Below are positions 42,238 to 55,861 of a DNA stretch of 64,000 bases, piece by piece. How positions within the stretch are numbered: position 1 is the first letter of the stretch; every line of letters starts with the position of its first letter. The DNA lies in assembly GCF_023856365.1 (NCBI RefSeq), contig NC_064538.1, positions 6,580,435 through 6,644,434 of the forward strand, read 5' to 3'. The stretch is from Brienomyrus brachyistius (Eukaryota > Chordata > Actinopteri > Osteoglossiformes > Mormyridae). A program made the translations under genes and the position numbers. The notes under the pieces are model-generated. The model made no database searches and was not told where the DNA came from. It worked only from the letters and a program-made list of their open reading frames with translations.

Positions 42238-42430
42238 CCAACGACTCAGCCCCCTCCTTGAGATTTAAACATGGCGGATGACACAAGCGCATTTGCGCTC
42301 TCTCATTGGTCAACGTGACCGTGGGAGCCCACCTTCTATTGGTCACCGGCTGTCTAACGATTTCAGTGCGTCACACTTGACGCTAACAATGAATGTGTGG
42401 GAAGGCGATTACGCGCTCTTCTCGTAAGTG
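42238..42430. promoter_or_regulatory. candidate divergent promoter with splice donors on both sides
   Basis: A short CpG-rich island stands in AT-rich DNA. It holds two ATTGGTC (inverted CCAAT) words near 42305 and 42339 and AACATGGCGGATG near 42270, which resembles a YY1 site at a start region. On the minus strand GGGGCAAAT is followed by GTAAGTG (donor near 42242). On the plus strand CTCTTCTC is followed by GTAAGTG (donor near 42425). The pair suggests two divergent first exons. The minus one could be a distant first exon of ip6k2; the plus transcript is not identified. Confidence 0.4.
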
Positions 42431-43377
42431 TTTCTTAATGAAAAACGTAGCTTTTCTGTATTTTATGTTTTGGTTCCTTCAATATAAATTATTGACGTTA
42501 AGTTAATTAACAAAAATCAATGAAGCGATACAACTTTGTAAAATGTAAATGTGTATCATCCATTATGGAGCACTCGTAATATATTTTAAAGTCAATATTC
42601 CAACGTGTCTTTCCCATGAGGGGTTTTATGCGCTAGGTAATTGTGATGAGACATCTTATTGTGCAAGTCTCGACAAGCTAATATAAGCTTTGCAGCGTGT
42701 TATGACTTATGGAACAGGTAGGAAGTGCCATATGGTTAAAGTTCATACTGTGACGTAATTAAAAATAGGTCTCGGTCTTTCAAAGGGTGGAATAAACTGA
42801 AACCGCGCATCTTTGATACAGATATTTGGTCCAAATCTTTATTCAAAACTCAAAGTTGATGTCGTTGTCAAAGCACTGCCCAGCGAGTAGTAACATTGTT
42901 GTATTCAAGGGCATGCTAACAAGTGAATGGAAGGGAATGAACAGATATTAAACTGCAATTCTAGAAAACTAGAAGCATTAGCGAGGAAATGAACTAAACA
43001 CGATGAAAGCAGTTATCTGACTATCATGCCAGTGCAGAGAATAAGTGAAAACAGACTGCTTTCTCAGCATGAAAGACATGAGCGGTTGGAAGATAAATGG
43101 ATTCTTTGTTTATGTAAAACGAAACAGAGTAAGGGTACGTTAAATGAGGACACTGACAAAAAAGAACTGGGGGTATTATAGTATTTGGGATTTGGTGTAT
43201 GATAAGAATAGTAAACACAGTGCTTATTTTTTACTGGGATATTTCAGTTATAGCTTTTTTGATACCATAGTTTGTGGGCATGAATTATGGGTGGAGACCC
43301 CAATCCTCAATCCAATGCTATGCCCTTGCCATCGCAGACAATGATGAGATGGATTTATACCGCGAGATCACCTGGGG
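42388..43377 (+). other. possible spliced transcript of unknown nature
   Basis: After the donor at about 42425, the next well-formed exon-like segment is 43339-43376, preceded by CCTTGCCATCGCAG and followed by GTAAGTC. In one frame it reads NDEMDLYREITW. A further acceptor TTTTACAG lies at about 44592-44599. Joined, these give only about 36 residues that resemble no protein I know, so a non-coding RNA or chance splice-like words are equally possible. Confidence 0.2.
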
Positions 43378-46300
43378 TAAGTCAGTCATTCTGTGCCGTT
43401 TCGGAATTGCTTCAGTGCCCTCACAACTCTTAGCCTCTAACTCATCCCGGTTCCCTCTATCCTTTGGAACCAGTGTAGGTCCCCATAGAGGTGACCATTT
43501 CACCCTTTCAGCACTGATTCCTGTTTTGGGATCGTAGGGCGGTTTCATTGTTCAAACAGGGAGTAGGGAAAGGCTATACAGAACATCATGTTTACATACA
43601 AGAGCCAGCCAAGTATCTGTGTGCTTAAGGAGAAGAACAGCTGGTCTCTGGGTTGTTGTTTAATACTATTATTCATCTGCAAAGCTGATGGTAAACAAGG
43701 GTGGTAGTTCTGGTAGGCAACCCCAGAAAAAAAACATATCAATCTCTGAACTAAGCACACCCTTAAAGGATTATTCGGTTGTTTTTGATTTCAATATACC
43801 TTTGGGTTAAGTAGGGCAGCAAACATATCTGTCTTCTGAGTCGCATCATCCTGAAATGACTGTGATCGCAAACAATACCTGTCACACAGGCAGGAGAGCG
43901 AGTGACACCAGTGATTTAGAAAGTGAACGAATCAGCAAGTTACTGTTTTATTTCTTATTTCAAATGAAGGGTTTAGGTTAGTGTTCACCATACGCTTGTC
44001 ATTAGGTTTGTGTAGTTCCTGCTGGTTCCCAAACACAGACTGGCGAATGCACAAATTACTGCGACTGAGTGTCTGCAAGTTCTGCTTAAGACTGCTGAAG
44101 ATAAAATTACTCACTAGGGAAGCTGCTTTGACATTATAATTGCTCTATGTTCTCCTGGTCACCATCACATGGTCATGGGAACATATCAGCCAAGGGAACC
44201 AAAGCTGAGATCTCCCTGTTTTACAAGGAACATTTGCATTCCAACACTGGAAGGGATGAGAATGTACAACTATGAAAGATTTGATCTTTCAAAAATCCTA
44301 CACAAAAAACAAGACAACAAAAAACTCTTTAAAAAAAGAAATAACTGGAGTTTTTCCTCTAATTATTTAGTATATAATGGGATATAACTAACCTTACACT
44401 GTACGCGGAAGACTTTTATTGTTTTTCACCTGAAAACATTGTTAAATAATTATTGATAAACTGTATGTATTTATTTGTAGTAAATTATCTTCACTTTTTC
44501 ATTAAATAAACCTGAGGTTTGGCAATGAATTTATACCATTATAAAAATGAGAAATTAGTTTTTCTAAAATGAATTACTAAAATTTATTACTTTTACAGCT
44601 TCAGGATCTCTATTGGAAGCGAACCACAGAAACACTTGAAGTGGGCTGACTTTTTATCGGATATTTCATACCTACTGAGGACCAAGTTCAGCTTTACACT
44701 TGCAGTACGTATAACTCAAAATCATCTTGCCAAGTATGTAAACGAGACTGTAAAAAGAATCTCAAAGCGAAAGACCAGAAATGCACCCGTATACATCTCA
44801 CTATGAATACAGAGCCCGGATGGCAGTCTGTTGACAAGTAAAGTGTAGGGGTATCCCATTGTTGCACTGGTAAATGTTTTGGGTCAGTGCTTAACTCTTC
44901 TTGAGCATGAATGAGAGGTTGTTGACAATGTGCTGAGAGAAATCCTTGAGTTATACAGTACATTCACACCCTTGTGAGGAAACAGAGACACCTGCCCTTC
45001 TGTGACCCTTAATGGCTACCGGTCTGCATTATTGTTTTCATTGAGACTGGCCTTAGATATTACATGTGACTTTATATCACTGCACCCAGATATAAGCTTT
45101 TGAAGTGGTGTTTCTATGATTTTATGGAACAAAAGCAGAACATCTTGCTTTCTGTTCCATTGCTTTTTGCTTATATAGGCTCTGCACTTAGCAGACAGCC
45201 TTTATTTTCTTTAAATCCAGGTGTTTTACAGCAATGAAGAATTGTCACCTAATACGCCAGTCAGCACATAGATCAGCATGGGGCAACAACAATTCATGTC
45301 ACATTTATAGAGATTTGTGACACCCACTGCAAAGACTTTTTGTGACTACCTCACTGCCTGCTGACTGCTCATTGGGCACACAGTGAAATTTCTGCTTGTG
45401 TGTAGTTCCAGTTCTACTTCCTGCACAGTGTGATCATTTGTCCATGGGTAATCACACTGCAGCACACTCACCTATGGAAAACCACAGTGTCGAGCTTGAG
45501 GGAGCCCGGATACCAACCTTACCATTACCAGCATCATGCCCAGCAGGCATCCAATCGATGATTCATCAGACCACTGGATATGGTTTAAGCTCAAGGTGTC
45601 TGACATTAAGAGTGTGTGCTTAAGAAGAGCCGCATCAGTGCCCCTTTCCACAAGGCCACTGATTCAACATGTTAGTCAGTGACGTCCTTCGTCTGTGTCT
45701 CACTTCCTGTCACTGCTCCTCTCACAGTGACACTATGTGAAAATGAACTGGGACTGTCAAAGTCTTTCCCTTGCACTTTATTTGTTGATGGTTAAGTCTT
45801 CAGTTCCCTTGTTCGAAGGTACAACTGCATAACTTCTCTTGGGATGTGATGTATCTGTGGGTTAAATGTCTCCATTTTTAAACAATACATATCTGTCCTC
45901 TTCATCAAGGAATGAACAGGCATCACCCTTCCTCTGTTTTTCTTCACCATGACCCCTGTTTCCTTAAAATGTCGCTGTGTTTTGATTAATAGACTAACTA
46001 TCTTCATCAGACCCTCTCCAGTTTTGTGTTCACTCCCTTCATGAGAAACATGGCCCTGCAACCAACGGCATGACCTCAGTTTCTGGCTCTTCACCAGCAT
46101 AAAACGGGCTGGTCCTGCCTGTTAGTGACAGCTACCAGCACAAACAGACACGCCAAGGCATAGCGAAGAAACACAGGGAGGGTCACGCAAGGTGATCGTG
46201 TAAAATAAGGGGGATATGCTATGAATGTAAGCAGGCCCACACAGGGTGGCGACATTTTATCATGAACATAGCAAAAAGTGTGTGATAAAAAGCCTGTCCA

Positions 46301-46500
46301 GTGTAGGGTTGCAGCAAGCTTAACCTAAGAAGCATAGGACGTAATGCAGGGGACACACTGGACGCAACAGCAGTGCATTGTGGGGTCCCGCTCTCACAGT
46401 GGGCAAATTGGGAAAGAAAAGCACCAACTGAAATTTACCCCCAGGGAGGACAAGAAGATAAAACATTCTGTAAAGATACATACAGCTGATCAACCTAAGA
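43378..46500. other. intergenic, no gene recognised
   Basis: AT-rich DNA. One stop-bounded frame after the acceptor-like word at 44599 runs on the plus strand to about 44804 without an ATG; it has no domain I recognise. Confidence 0.4.
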
Positions 46501-46502
46501 AT

Positions 46503-46831
46503 AACAGCCTCTCCTTGGATTACGATGGGGTTACGTTCCGATAAGCTCATCATCATAAGGTGAAAATATCGTAAGGTGAAAATGCATTTTAATACAGTAC
46601 TCCTAACCTAACAAGCATCATAGCCTAGCCTACCTTAAACGTGCTTATTACACTTACCTTAGCCTACAATTGGGCAAAACAGTTCAAATGAAGCTTAATT
46701 TATATTTCTAAGAAGTGTTGAATATATCATAATTTATTGAATAATGTACTGAAAGTACATTAAAAAAAATGTACCCATCGAAAAGTCAAAATATCGTAAC
46801 ACAGACCATGCTAACCCGGGGAGGGCCTGTA
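46503..46831. mobile_element. short mariner/pogo-type non-autonomous element
   Basis: The ends (CAGCCTCTCCTTGG from 46505 and, as complement, CAGGCCCTCCCCGG ending at 46829) are imperfect inverted repeats. TA follows the right end. Inside are repeated words such as AAAATATCGTAA and GGTTACGTTCCGATAA that mark a vertebrate-wide repeat type. There is no coding frame. Confidence 0.65.
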
Positions 46832-47094
46832 CTTAAAAAAAACTGGACTGTCACATTTGCCACGAGATAAAACAATTTACCGGAATGATGCTGTTAGGAT
46901 GTGACCTCAGGGTGTAGCTGGACAGATTGTTCAGTACAGGCATCAGTACAGGGTCATGGTGAGTCTGCAGCCAACCCCAGGAAACATGGCTACAAAGCAG
47001 GGCACACGATTGCAGCTGCTCAATGCTGGCAGTTTAAGACACCAATTCACCTTTTTTTTGACTGAGGGAAGGAGTCCATGCAAATTGTATATAT

Positions 47095-47129
<35 letters not shown>

Positions 47130-48539
47130 CAATATAAACACACATGTCTATGAACCTATATGCATGAGGGTTATGGAGGAGGGAGAAATACTGAGGTACA
47201 CCCACAATCTTATGCTCAGATCACACTGAGAAGTAAATAAAGGCTACCAGGTTACCAACTTTGGTCAGCTGGCTGGAGTGAGATGTTCAATGCTAGATCA
47301 GTCTGCACACACATGCACAAACATTTACATGTATGTAAATTACCTTATGAATAGTCTATAGGGTTTGCAAACTGCCCCAACGCTTTTGATGTAGCTACTT
47401 TTAGGTTTGTAATTCAGTAATATGGATTTGTCATAAGATTTCCTGCGTGAATGTCACGTCTGATGCGTGAGAGCTGGTAACGCTGATAAATGATAGCACT
47501 CACAGTATTCATAGTAAACGGACAGAGTAAACATGCACGCCGACACATAACAGCCCAGACAGAGGGCCAAAGAGCGGCGGCAGTGCCGCGGGCAGGGGGC
47601 TCAGCTTCCCCCGCCGGAATGGTGATTATTAATACACTGAAAGCCGCACCAGTAAACAGACACTAAACCGAGAACCAGATGTACGCGACGGGGCGGGGAT
47701 ATCGGAACAATCCGGACGGAAAGTGGAGAAGTGCAGAGATAGGAGTAGAGTGGAAAAAGGGAAACCGAAGATAGGAAGGAAAGGACAGATTATAAGGGAG
47801 TGTGGAAAGGCGGATGCAGTGAAGGAGAGAGAAAGATGAAAGCTGACGGGAAGACGCCTGCAATAATGAATAAGCAAGCTTAATCTGTGTTATATATACA
47901 AACTCGCTGAGTCCAATTAGGCTACATGACTGGATGTAACAGGGAAAAGCACAGGGAGGTTGTTCGATTTAGATATCTCAGGGTTTAGCTGGAAAAGCCG
48001 GCCTTACAGTCTTGAGGCAATTATGTAATAATAATGACTAATTAAAATGCGAATAACAGTCAAACAGTGTTTGTTACTCAAAAAACCTGTTACCCAAAAT
48101 ATGATATAAAACAACAAACAGAAATTGAAATAATTTTAATAACTTATATAAATTACGCAGACTAACGTGTTGCAACAAACCTAAATTGAAACTTAAATGC
48201 ATATTTGTTTAAATAATGATGAAAACGTATATCGACTTTTAGATAAATAGATAAATGAAACCTCGGCGTACCTTAGGAAAAATTAAGGTGTTATATAATG
48301 AGCGTGCAGTAAAGACGCAACCAAAAGCCAACGGCTCTGTGCCTGTCTGCTACTGCCAAACGCCACAGCAGGTGCTTAAGGAATAAGGAAAACGCAAGCA
48401 TGCATGTGCAGTTAACGCAAAATGAACATGCATTTATCACCCTTGCATTTCTCATCCTTTATTTAACCAAAGCAGATCATTTCAAACACAACTGTCCCTC
48501 AGGTCCGGTTCTCTAACCGGTACCGAAACAACATCAGAG
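46832..48539. other. intergenic, no gene recognised
   Basis: Apart from the CA tract at 47099-47125 I see no repeat family and no coding exon. A GC-richer patch lies at about 47540-47720. Confidence 0.45.
47099..47125. repeat. CA microsatellite
   Basis: About 13 CA units. Confidence 0.9.
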
Positions 48540-48665
48540 ACATATATTTTATTTATCCTTTATTTTTATTTATCCTTTATTCAATAAGGTTCCATTGAGA
48601 TACAATATCCGTTGTTCCAGGAAGTCCTGGCCAAGATGGCAGCGATAAAATAAAAAGTTTCATAT
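48540..48665. repeat. interspersed fish repeat fragment
   Basis: It contains TTTATCCTTTATTCAATAAG, TTCCATTGAGATACAAT and GTCCTGGCCAAGATGGCAGC, words common to an abundant teleost repeat, from memory. Class not determined. Confidence 0.5.
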
Positions 48666-48726
48666 ACATACATATTTGTTTAATGTACGGACAGTAACGA
48701 GAAATTTAACATACAGTAAATAGAAT

Positions 48727-48770
48727 TTAATTTAATTTAATTCTATTCTATTCTATTCTATTCTATTCTA
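48727..48770. repeat. AATTT and ATTCT tandem repeats
   Basis: A short AATTT array passes directly into about six ATTCT units. Confidence 0.9.
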
Positions 48771-48980
48771 TATCCTGTTTTATGCTAGTCTATGCTAGTT
48801 TATTTCTTTCTGTTCTCATGTGATTCCTCTGATGTCAGACATTTCCTGGCGATGACACTTGAATGAAATCAGACACGCTCCGGAAATTTCTTCACCTGCC
48901 AGCTGACGGTCCATTTCTGAAGAACTCATTTAGTGTTCCTATGGCACCACCTAGTGGCAGATTCGTCTTCTTCTTCTTGC

Positions 48981-49012
<32 letters not shown>
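48981..49012. repeat. ATT microsatellite
   Basis: About 10 units of ATT, preceded by CTT units. Confidence 0.95.
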
Positions 49013-49014
<2 letters not shown>

Positions 49015-49552
49015 AACAACATAAACTTAAATGATATATTATTATATTAATAAAAAATGTGAACATTTTTTAATTCTTGAATCTTTGATTTGAACAACAA
49101 GCTGATTATTGAAATGACATTCCTTAGTAAAATATATTTTTGTCTGGGGGTGGGGAGGTATTTATGTGAGAATTAGCTTAAAAGCTTCATTCTCTTTCAC
49201 ATAAATAACTAGATTTTGCTATTTTATTTATTGCATCATTCTGTATAAACTTTGGACACCATAGTGCCTAAAAATCCCTGATGTTTCTGAGATGCTGTAG
49301 CCACCGTGTTCTCCACCAGCAATCACACCACGCTCAGAGCAGGTGTGTTAGTCATTATGCTGCTTAGTCTAACAGTCAGTGATCCTCTTCACCTTGCCTG
49401 CTTTCCATGTGTATTCAGTTGCAGCTGCATGATTGGCTGCTAGGAGGAGCAGACTGCTTACGTTAACGAGCAGGTGTGCATACAAAAGTGGCCACGGAGT
49501 GTGTGCGCGTGTGTTATGTATATATTACAATGTAGGAAAAACCATTTTGATG

Positions 49553-49758
49553 TTGTTGTCGTGGCATCATTTTTTTGGTTCCCACAAGGGGAAACTCATT
49601 TCTATATACAATAAATTAAAAATGCCAAAAGTCTTGTATTTTGTTTAGTTACAAACTACAAATGGTAGGATTGGGTATGGATAAGGTTGTCATTGTTGGG
49701 ATTATGGTTATGCCCGCAGAAATGAATGGAGAGTCCCCATAAAGGTATAGATACCTAA
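49553..49758 (-). repeat. interspersed repeat of the 'GGGGAC' family next to a GT tract
   Basis: On the minus strand it holds TGGGGACTCTCCATTCATTT and GGTTCCCAC-type ends, matching copies at 62.78 and 63.06 kb. It directly abuts the GT microsatellite at 49761. Confidence 0.65.
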
Positions 49759-49760
<2 letters not shown>

Positions 49761-49813
<53 letters not shown>

Positions 49814-49822
49814 GCGCGTGTC
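49761..49822. repeat. GT microsatellite
   Basis: About 24 pure GT units followed by imperfect GTGCG units. Confidence 0.95.
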
Positions 49823-52800
49823 TGTGTGTTTATATAGAGCACAGCAGGACGCTGGCATGTTTTATGCATTGGTAAACAGTATGCATTTTTAATTCGCAGC
49901 TGATAAAAATTCATGAATGATGCGGTTCACTCATTTCGTCCTTGTGTGCTCCTTCAAGGACGATTCCTGATCATAATCGCAGTCTGAAGCTGTGTCACCT
50001 GATTACACTTCACATTGCAGATGAAAAATCAGCCTGCTGATTTAGTCATAGTTGCAGTTTTCTGGCTCTCTGTATCCCATTTATAATCATATTTATTCTG
50101 ATTTTCAAATAAGAATGTATTAATACTGCACCATTTGTTATATAATGACTGTGGGAAATATCATGAAGCAAAATGTTGAAATGAAGAATGAGGATTTTGT
50201 GCCTGCACTTGTCTCTCTTCTTTTTCCTTTACCCGCTTCCCTTCTCCCCCTCTTTTCTGCTCACGCTCTCTCTCCAAGACGCCTCCTCACCCCCCCCCAG
50301 TTCTCTATCCTTCAAGGTGACTTTTTCGCTCAGCAGCAGCACTGTAAGTGGAGATAAGCGCGATGAGAGAGACGGCAGGGAGGGCAAACGAGGCGCACAG
50401 AGGGTATGAGGTTAAGAAGGAGACAAGTGCGTGTGAGAGGGCGTCCACGCGGAGCTCTGCTCCATGGGCACAACAGCAGCCTCTGCACTCCCCATCGCCG
50501 TGCTCTTCCTCCATCATGCTGTAAAATCTCCATATCTTCTGCGTAGAGGCACAAGAGCACACGTGCAACAGCATGCGCAGAAACATGCAAGCATGCTCAC
50601 GAACATGAAGACCATCCTCAGATCTCATATCACTAATCAGTTTAAATTCTACTTTATTGCTGTTCCTTGTCATGCCGTAGCACTAACAGGTCTGTGCTTA
50701 CAGTACGGAAAATCATAGCCGTGGTATAAAATCAAGAATCTAGGGCAAGCTGCTAAATTTAGGGGTCTGACGGAAAGAACTGGAAGCTTGTCAGAGTTGG
50801 CGGTGTAAAGGGGTTAGGGCGGGGGTTAAAAGCACCCCGCTCTTATCAGACCGTATCTGCATGGCCAGAGAAATAGGACCTGTCTCGCAGGAGCACCGAC
50901 CCAAATGTGACGTCAGTTGGTTGCATTTGCAGCAGATGCCCCGAGAACATTTGCCACCATGACGTCTCACATTTGCTATAATGACTTGCTAAGTGCATCT
51001 CCCTGTGAGCCACTGCCAGCCAGGCTGAGCACCGATTCCTGCGGCCCTGTCTGCGCCTGTCAGGGCTGAGCGCCACACCTCTGGGATGTCTGCACTGGAG
51101 CCCTGCAGAAAAAGGTTAACGGTCACATGACTCTTACAGCAAATCGCACATGCAGGCGCGTCTGTGATGTAAGCAGTGGCACGCATACTTATGTGCTTTT
51201 TCATGCTGTGTGCTGGTGTCACTTGTGTGTGCGTGGGTGGTACCACATCCGTGTGTGTGTTTCTGCAAGTGTGAGCGTTCCACATGCACCCCCCCCCCGC
51301 CTATATATCAGCTCTCTTCATCCCTGCCACGTCCCTGTCCACAGCTTTACCACGCTGCCTTGCTGCAGTCACTGTGTCTTCCTTTCATTTGCTGAGCTCA
51401 CACTTGATGTGGCATTTTTCAGCTTCCTGCCAACTTGATTTTTACCATACAGTGTCTGCTGGTGCGGCAGCAATGAATCTACATGATCAAGGAGTTAAAA
51501 TCAGAGTACTTCAGATGAAATAGTCAGTTTTATTTTTGCCCCATCTTCTTTATAAAGATATACATAATTACACATATAAATAATTTACTGTACAACAATA
51601 ACATCTGTACAGACATGTACATTGACATGCACATATTTTCACAGCACACATAAGACATATTATTACACACTTCCGGTCTGTTTCGTGGGTTGGCTGGAAC
51701 GACTGAAGTTCAGGTCTTTTCTTGTAGTCTTTGATCCGGTGCCAGAAGAGTGTGAATTTTTACATCCCTGAACGTAGACTCGAGATCCCACTGTCGAAGC
51801 CCAGGAGAACGGATGCCAGATGGGGCTGGCAGGGGCGAGAAATATTTCCGCTCATGGTGGAGCAGAGCAGTGGTATGACAGGGGCCCACAGCCCCTTCGG
51901 AGTTCTCCCCCAAGGGGCTTGGGTAAAGAAAATATTACAGTACAAGTAATACATCGCATCAGACAGGTAGTCAGAAGTACGCCAAAATGACAGTTCCGTT
52001 GCAACATCACTGTAAACATTCCTTGGACACATGGCGGACATCCCTATCATTCCCTAAAGGACTGTATCTAGAAAGGTGGTCACAAGCTCATCGATGATGT
52101 CACAAGCCCTCTGTGGCCATTCAGAAAAAAAACAGCTTCATTACCAATTACAGTTGGAGAGTATTGATGTTGTTGAGCAGTGATCTTTTGCAGTGACATA
52201 TTTTCAATAAGAACTTAGTGGTCCTGCTTGGACAGAGAGGCTGCTGTGGGAGGGGGGCTTTGCTCCAATTGTCTTTGGCATATAAGGTTGGGTCTTGCGG
52301 GAGGGGTGCATTTTTATAATATGTAACTACTGTCACAACAAATCTGACTTTACAATATAAGGCAATAATACAAGAGCTCATAGAGATACTGACATTGACA
52401 CAAAAGGAATGGATCACAGTAATTACATACATAGAACAAATAAGTTTGCTCAACTACTGCATGAAATTTGTGCGTTGATCAGGCTATATTGACATTACAA
52501 TATGTTCAACACCACTGGCTGTGGTCATTAAGAGGTCATCGAGGCAAGTGATGATAACTTTAAAAGTCTGCCTATGAATAAAAGCAGTGAACCGCCCACA
52601 GACAGGGACACAAGATTCACGACACAATGGAGTTATTCAGCTAAGTAGCAAACATCTAAATATACTGTCAACAAGAGCCTTAAGAACATGAGCCAGGTGC
52701 TTAACAAACAATATGCATCGTTCAGAGAAGCCGAGACCAAAGAATGAAGGGAAGCCCAACTTCTTTGTGTTCATAAACATAAAAACAAACGAAAAAGTGT

Positions 52801-55162
52801 GAGTCTAACATACGGTTTGTAGGAGTCGCACTGGTCTACCTTGATAAACACGCTCTGCCAGTTTATGTGGATCAATACCCTGTACATTGTGATTGCTGGG
52901 GGTCTTCGTGCACAATGTATAGCATCTACTGAACACTGCAAATGTTCTCGGGCACGATTTAGCCCTAGTGGCGGAGACAATTCAGGCGGGTTCCAGATGG
53001 ATACCCATTGGGGGGGGGGGGGGGGGAGCGCTGTGTCGGTGAAGGGCTGTGATTGTCGGTTCCGCGATTGTAGAAAAACTGAAGATGAGGAAGAACGTTT
53101 AGCAAGCTGACTTCGTGTCGCCTTATAGGGCTGGTCTATCCCCATGACATTCGCTTAAAACAGAGGGTGCCTATTACTGTCCATTCTCATATGTGCCCAG
53201 CGAAAGACCCTCCTACACACTGCAGGCAAGTCTACAGGAAACACATTCCTCTGAAGTACATGCACATGGTAATGCATCTAGCACCTGTTTATTCAGAAAA
53301 CAGTTAAGGCATCTTCAATCTAATTACAGTTAAATCTATTCTTGACCCTCACAGGAACGAGTTGAGTTTGCACACAGTATCGTGTCCTGCTCCTTGTACT
53401 TGGTTTAATTAGTGCCAGCCCGATCCTTATTACGCTTTTGTTATGTTTAATTAAGGAGTCTGAATGTATGACTGCTTTGCAGGGCATGAGTGGATTTTCT
53501 CTGTGCAGTACTGTGATGTTAATGAACATATACACTGATTAAAAAATTATTTGGAGCTACTATGGGTTGCAAGGCATTTCTATTACTATTTCTGGTTGTT
53601 TCTACACCTTATTATTAGCCTTTCTGAATGGATTTGGCTTTATTGTACTTATCTTGTTATTATTATGTACAGACTATTTGAGTTAATAAATGTACAGGTT
53701 CAGATTAATAAGGACAAAATAAGTCAGAAATGGTAGACATTTTTCAGTTTTTCGGTTCAAAAGACTCCTCCGTTTGCCATTTCTACTGATAAAGATGGGT
53801 TTCTACTCAGACTGTAGCCTTCGTCTCCTAGAAAATCGTGCTTCTTGTCCTTATAGCTATTACTACTGCTGTCATGAAACATCATGTGACGTATTACATT
53901 CTATTACATCTGTCTGTTCTGCTTATTCCTCAGTTATTTCATTTGCGTGCTGACACCACATAACACATCACAGCCAAGAGGGACAAAGATCGGTATAGTT
54001 TTGCATAGAAAAGGAACAATCGCTGACAGTTCATGTACAACGCGTGTCCCGTGCGCAGTGTCCTCTGGACAAGGACACATTTATATTACAAAAACGCATT
54101 TCCCTTGGAGGGTAAAAGGCTTTATTTGTCTTGAATCATTATTAGCGCGCGGCATAGATGGATCCGTGAAACTGTTACGAAGGACGAGAGCAGAAGCGCA
54201 CAGGCGCTGTGGCGGCTTGTCCCTCCGGGTAGGGGAACGAGAAACTGAGTCAATCTGCAGAGAATGTAAGATTATTATAAAAGCCACCATTTAGATGCAA
54301 AACATTTGCCTTCTCCCTTTCTTTCCTTAATTCTTTCTTTTTCGTTCTTTTTTCGTTTTCGTTCTCTGTTCTTCCTTTTCCCATTAGTATTAAAGCGTAC
54401 AAGACTGTCTGCTGAAGAATTTCATGATGCACTACCTGTATTACTGCATTTTTCTTGTTTTGACATATAATGCTCAATAAAGGTGGTTTGAAAAAGCAGA
54501 AATGGGGCGGACAGAAAAGTGCTGCAATGTGTGTATAGCTCACGAAGATTCATTTTAATTGACGAATCAGCGTTGCAGTGAACAGAGGAAACGTTATTGC
54601 GGCTGGTCTTACGGGTGACCCACGGCGAGTCACGTTTTAAAAATGTTTTTTTAGAATTATATACAAACAAACTCTGCTTTTACAGACAAAAAACAAATAC
54701 CACGAAGAATGGGGCGGCTCAGTGGGGGCAGCACTGTTTGGTACATCCTTTGCAGAAATAACAGCTGAAGCCGCACAGGACGACGAACAGCCAAAAATAC
54801 AACAAAAGTAGGGGCACCGAGTGAATATGTGCGCCATTCACAACATCACGAAGCCTCTGAAAAAGTCTAAACTTACTACACCCTGTCCTCAGCTCAGTGA
54901 GACAATGTCAGCAACTGTCAGCGTACAGGTGGGTTCTGCTCTGCTGAAACGAAACAGATAAATATTCTCTTAAAATACAAACAAACAAGTAAATGAATAA
55001 ACTAACATTTCCATAACAATTTCTGTAAAATTCACTATTATTACTGAACGGCAGACTCGCTGCATAAAAGGCACATTTTCAGATTCTGACAGGCTTAGTT
55101 TTACAAGTTCCTCTCATGGAGAGGCTTCTGTACATGCTTCAGTTAATTAATATACAGTTTGA
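49823..55162. other. intergenic, no gene recognised
   Basis: More than 5 kb without a recognisable exon. A 17-base G run lies at about 53011-53027, and C/T-rich DNA at 50215-50300 and 54305-54385. Confidence 0.45.
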
Positions 55163-55320
55163 GGTGTCAGACCCCAGTCCTGGGGGACCAGAGCCTTGTG
55201 TAGCCTAGTTCTCAAGGGCTGTGTGTTAACTAGCACAAGGAGTTGAATCAGGTGTGTAAAATGAGGGGAAATCCAGAAATGTGCAGGACTCCGGCCCCCC
55301 AGGACTGGAATTTGTCACCC
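55163..55320. repeat. foldback element with GC-rich arms
   Basis: The arm 55163-55193 with CCAGTCCTGGGGGACC pairs with the complement of 55289-55320, which reads CCAGTCCTGGGGGGCC. The arms are about 30 bp with a loop of about 95 bp. It resembles a widespread fish MITE. Confidence 0.65.
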
Positions 55321-55861
55321 TTGGTTTAGACACTATCCAGAGTCCACTTTCTGTGATAGTCTTTGACACTACTGCTGCTACTAGTAAGCTATTACTACTG
55401 CTACAACTAGTATTACTACTAATATTATGTTATTTGTTAATTACTAATAATGTTTTTTAAATAAATAATTACATGGGGAACCTTTAGTATTCCTCTTGAG
55501 AATGCCAAATTTGCTCATTTTTAGGATCCGTTTCGCCAGTAAGGTTCAGTGAGGCTTCATGTATTCAGATGACACCCCTCCTGAATGATCAGTCTTTATG
55601 TGCCAACACACGTGTAGCAGTTTAGGGACATAGTTTCAGCTGCTGGAAGGAGTTTCCCAAACTGAACAGCAACAGGTTCTCTACTGCTTTTACTGGGCTG
55701 AAATTACGATGACCTTTGCTTCAAGAAAGGCTTTCCCCTGCACGCTGCCGTCATGTGCGTTTAATCTGTTGCTTTATGCTCGGTTTTCAGGACAAAGGTC
55801 AAATTGGCAAATTACAACACTGAGTCTGAGCCAGTCTGACATATGGCTAGTTTTCCAATTT

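Noticed and set aside
44588..44804. Stop-bounded plus-strand frame of about 70 codons after an acceptor-like word
   Set aside because: No ATG, no donor-linked partner in frame and no recognisable domain; length is within chance for AT-rich DNA.
47629..47877. Minus-strand frame with Ser/Phe-rich product
   Set aside because: Derived from purine-rich DNA; no domain, no splice or promoter support.
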